A stretch of 64,000 nucleotides of DNA from CBDCWA01 sp965223255 (GTDB lineage Bacteria; Pseudomonadota; Alphaproteobacteria; Rhizobiales; Hyphomicrobiaceae). Of the stretch, positions 63,454-64,000 are shown one piece after another. The notes under the pieces were generated by a model that worked only from the letters and a program-made list of their open reading frames with translations, ran no database searches and had not been told where the DNA came from. Both the position numbers and the translations under genes were made by a program. Where the stretch lies: assembly GCA_965223255.1 (NCBI GenBank), contig CBDCWA010000002.1:992001-1056000 (forward strand), given 5' to 3'. Numbering within the stretch: the first letter of the stretch is position 1; every line of letters begins with the position of its first letter.

Positions 63454-64000
63454 ATGGCACTAAAGACATATCGTCCGACAAGCCCCGGCATGCGCCACCT
63501 TGTTTTGGTGGACCGCCGGCAATTGTGGAAGGGCGCCCCGGTCAAGATGTTGGTCGAGGGGAAATCCAAAACCGGCGGTCGCAATAGCGATGGGCGCATA
63601 ACGACCCGTCATATCGGCGGCGGCCATAAGCAGGCTTATCGCCTGGTGGATTTCAAGCGCCGCAAGCATGACGTACCAGCCACCGTTGAGCGCATCGAAT
63701 ACGATCCGAACCGGACGGCATTCATCGCTTTGATCAAATACCAGGACGGTCACCTGTCATATATACTGGCGCCGCAACGTCTGGGGCCCGGAGACACCGT
63801 GATTGCCGGCGACAAGGTAGACGTTAAGCCTGGCAATGCCATGCCGCTCGCTTCGATGCCCATAGGCACCATCGTCCACAACGTGGAGCTAAAACCTGGC
63901 CGCGGCGGCCAGTTGGCCCGCTCCGCGGGCGCATATATTCAGCTTGTCGGCCGTGATGCTGGCTGGGCAATCCTAAAACTCAACTCCGGCGAAACACGTC
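63454..64000 (+). CDS. rplB: 50S ribosomal protein L2 (3' end outside window)
   Basis: The first 182 codons are present. The protein begins MALKTYRPTSPGMRHLVLVD and has GRNSDGRITTRHIGGGHKQA, PATVERIEYDPNRTAFIALI and LARSAGAYIQLVGRD, all typical of L2 before its catalytic-centre C-terminal half. The window edge cuts the gene; nothing suggests damage. Confidence 0.98.
   Translation, partial: MALKTYRPTSPGMRHLVLVDRRQLWKGAPVKMLVEGKSKTGGRNSDGRITTRHIGGGHKQAYRLVDFKRRKHDVPATVERIEYDPNRTAFIALIKYQDGHLSYILAPQRLGPGDTVIAGDKVDVKPGNAMPLASMPIGTIVHNVELKPGRGGQLARSAGAYIQLVGRDAGWAILKLNSGETR

Overview
The window is a piece of an alphaproteobacterial chromosome. The support is gene content and order: a gene-transfer-agent (GTA)-type head/tail cluster, rplM-rpsI near argC, heme A synthase (ctaA/COX15) next to a DUF2842 protein, rlmB-tRNA-Tyr-tRNA-Gly-tuf-tRNA-Trp-secE-nusG-rplKAJL-rpoBC, and a second tuf in rpsL-rpsG-fusA-tuf-rpsJ-rplC-rplD-rplW-rplB. 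Order or genus cannot be fixed from the sequence alone.

Layout. (1) 1-8454, minus strand: a compact phage-derived cluster in RcGTA order (terS, terL, portal, protease, major capsid, connector, head closure, a small protein, tail terminator, major tail protein, tail chaperones, tape measure, first codons of the next tail gene). A near-consensus sigma-70 promoter lies at 8532-8560. The two tail chaperone frames are joined by a textbook -1 slippery heptamer. No integrase, repressor or lysis gene is in view. (2) 8709-10784: CoA-binding protein, enoyl-CoA hydratase-like protein, secreted protein. (3) 11120-18699: rplM-rpsI, argC, ctaA, and scattered enzymes (TauD-type dioxygenase, HAD phosphatase, GST, metallo-beta-lactamase-fold hydrolase, uracil-DNA-glycosylase-family protein), with a palindromic repeat pair at 17852-18017. 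(4) 18798-41250: a metabolic region with short transcription units: Lrp regulator, hydroxyisobutyrate-dehydrogenase-like enzyme, threonine dehydratase, SDRs, GSTs, a DapA-like aldolase with a TauD enzyme, a Na+/H+ antiporter, a DUF4384 cytochrome-like protein, a ThDP enzyme convergent with a TctC-type binding protein, an ornithine-decarboxylase-family/agmatinase pair, and an alpha-oxoamine synthase divergent from an SDR. (5) 41238-64000: the core translation and transcription block, running off the right edge inside rplB.

The most unusual coding feature is EF-Tu. Both tuf genes encode the same 402-residue protein (one substitution apart). Its switch I (effector) loop is six residues longer than E. 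coli's and lacks the RGITI signature, while the neighbouring EF-G keeps RGITI. Their codon choice (TTG-rich leucine, ACG-rich threonine, CTC not seen) differs from the flanking genes. This suggests an acquired, variant EF-Tu that spread to both loci by gene conversion. The second notable signal is the predicted programmed -1 frameshift in the GTA tail chaperone genes.
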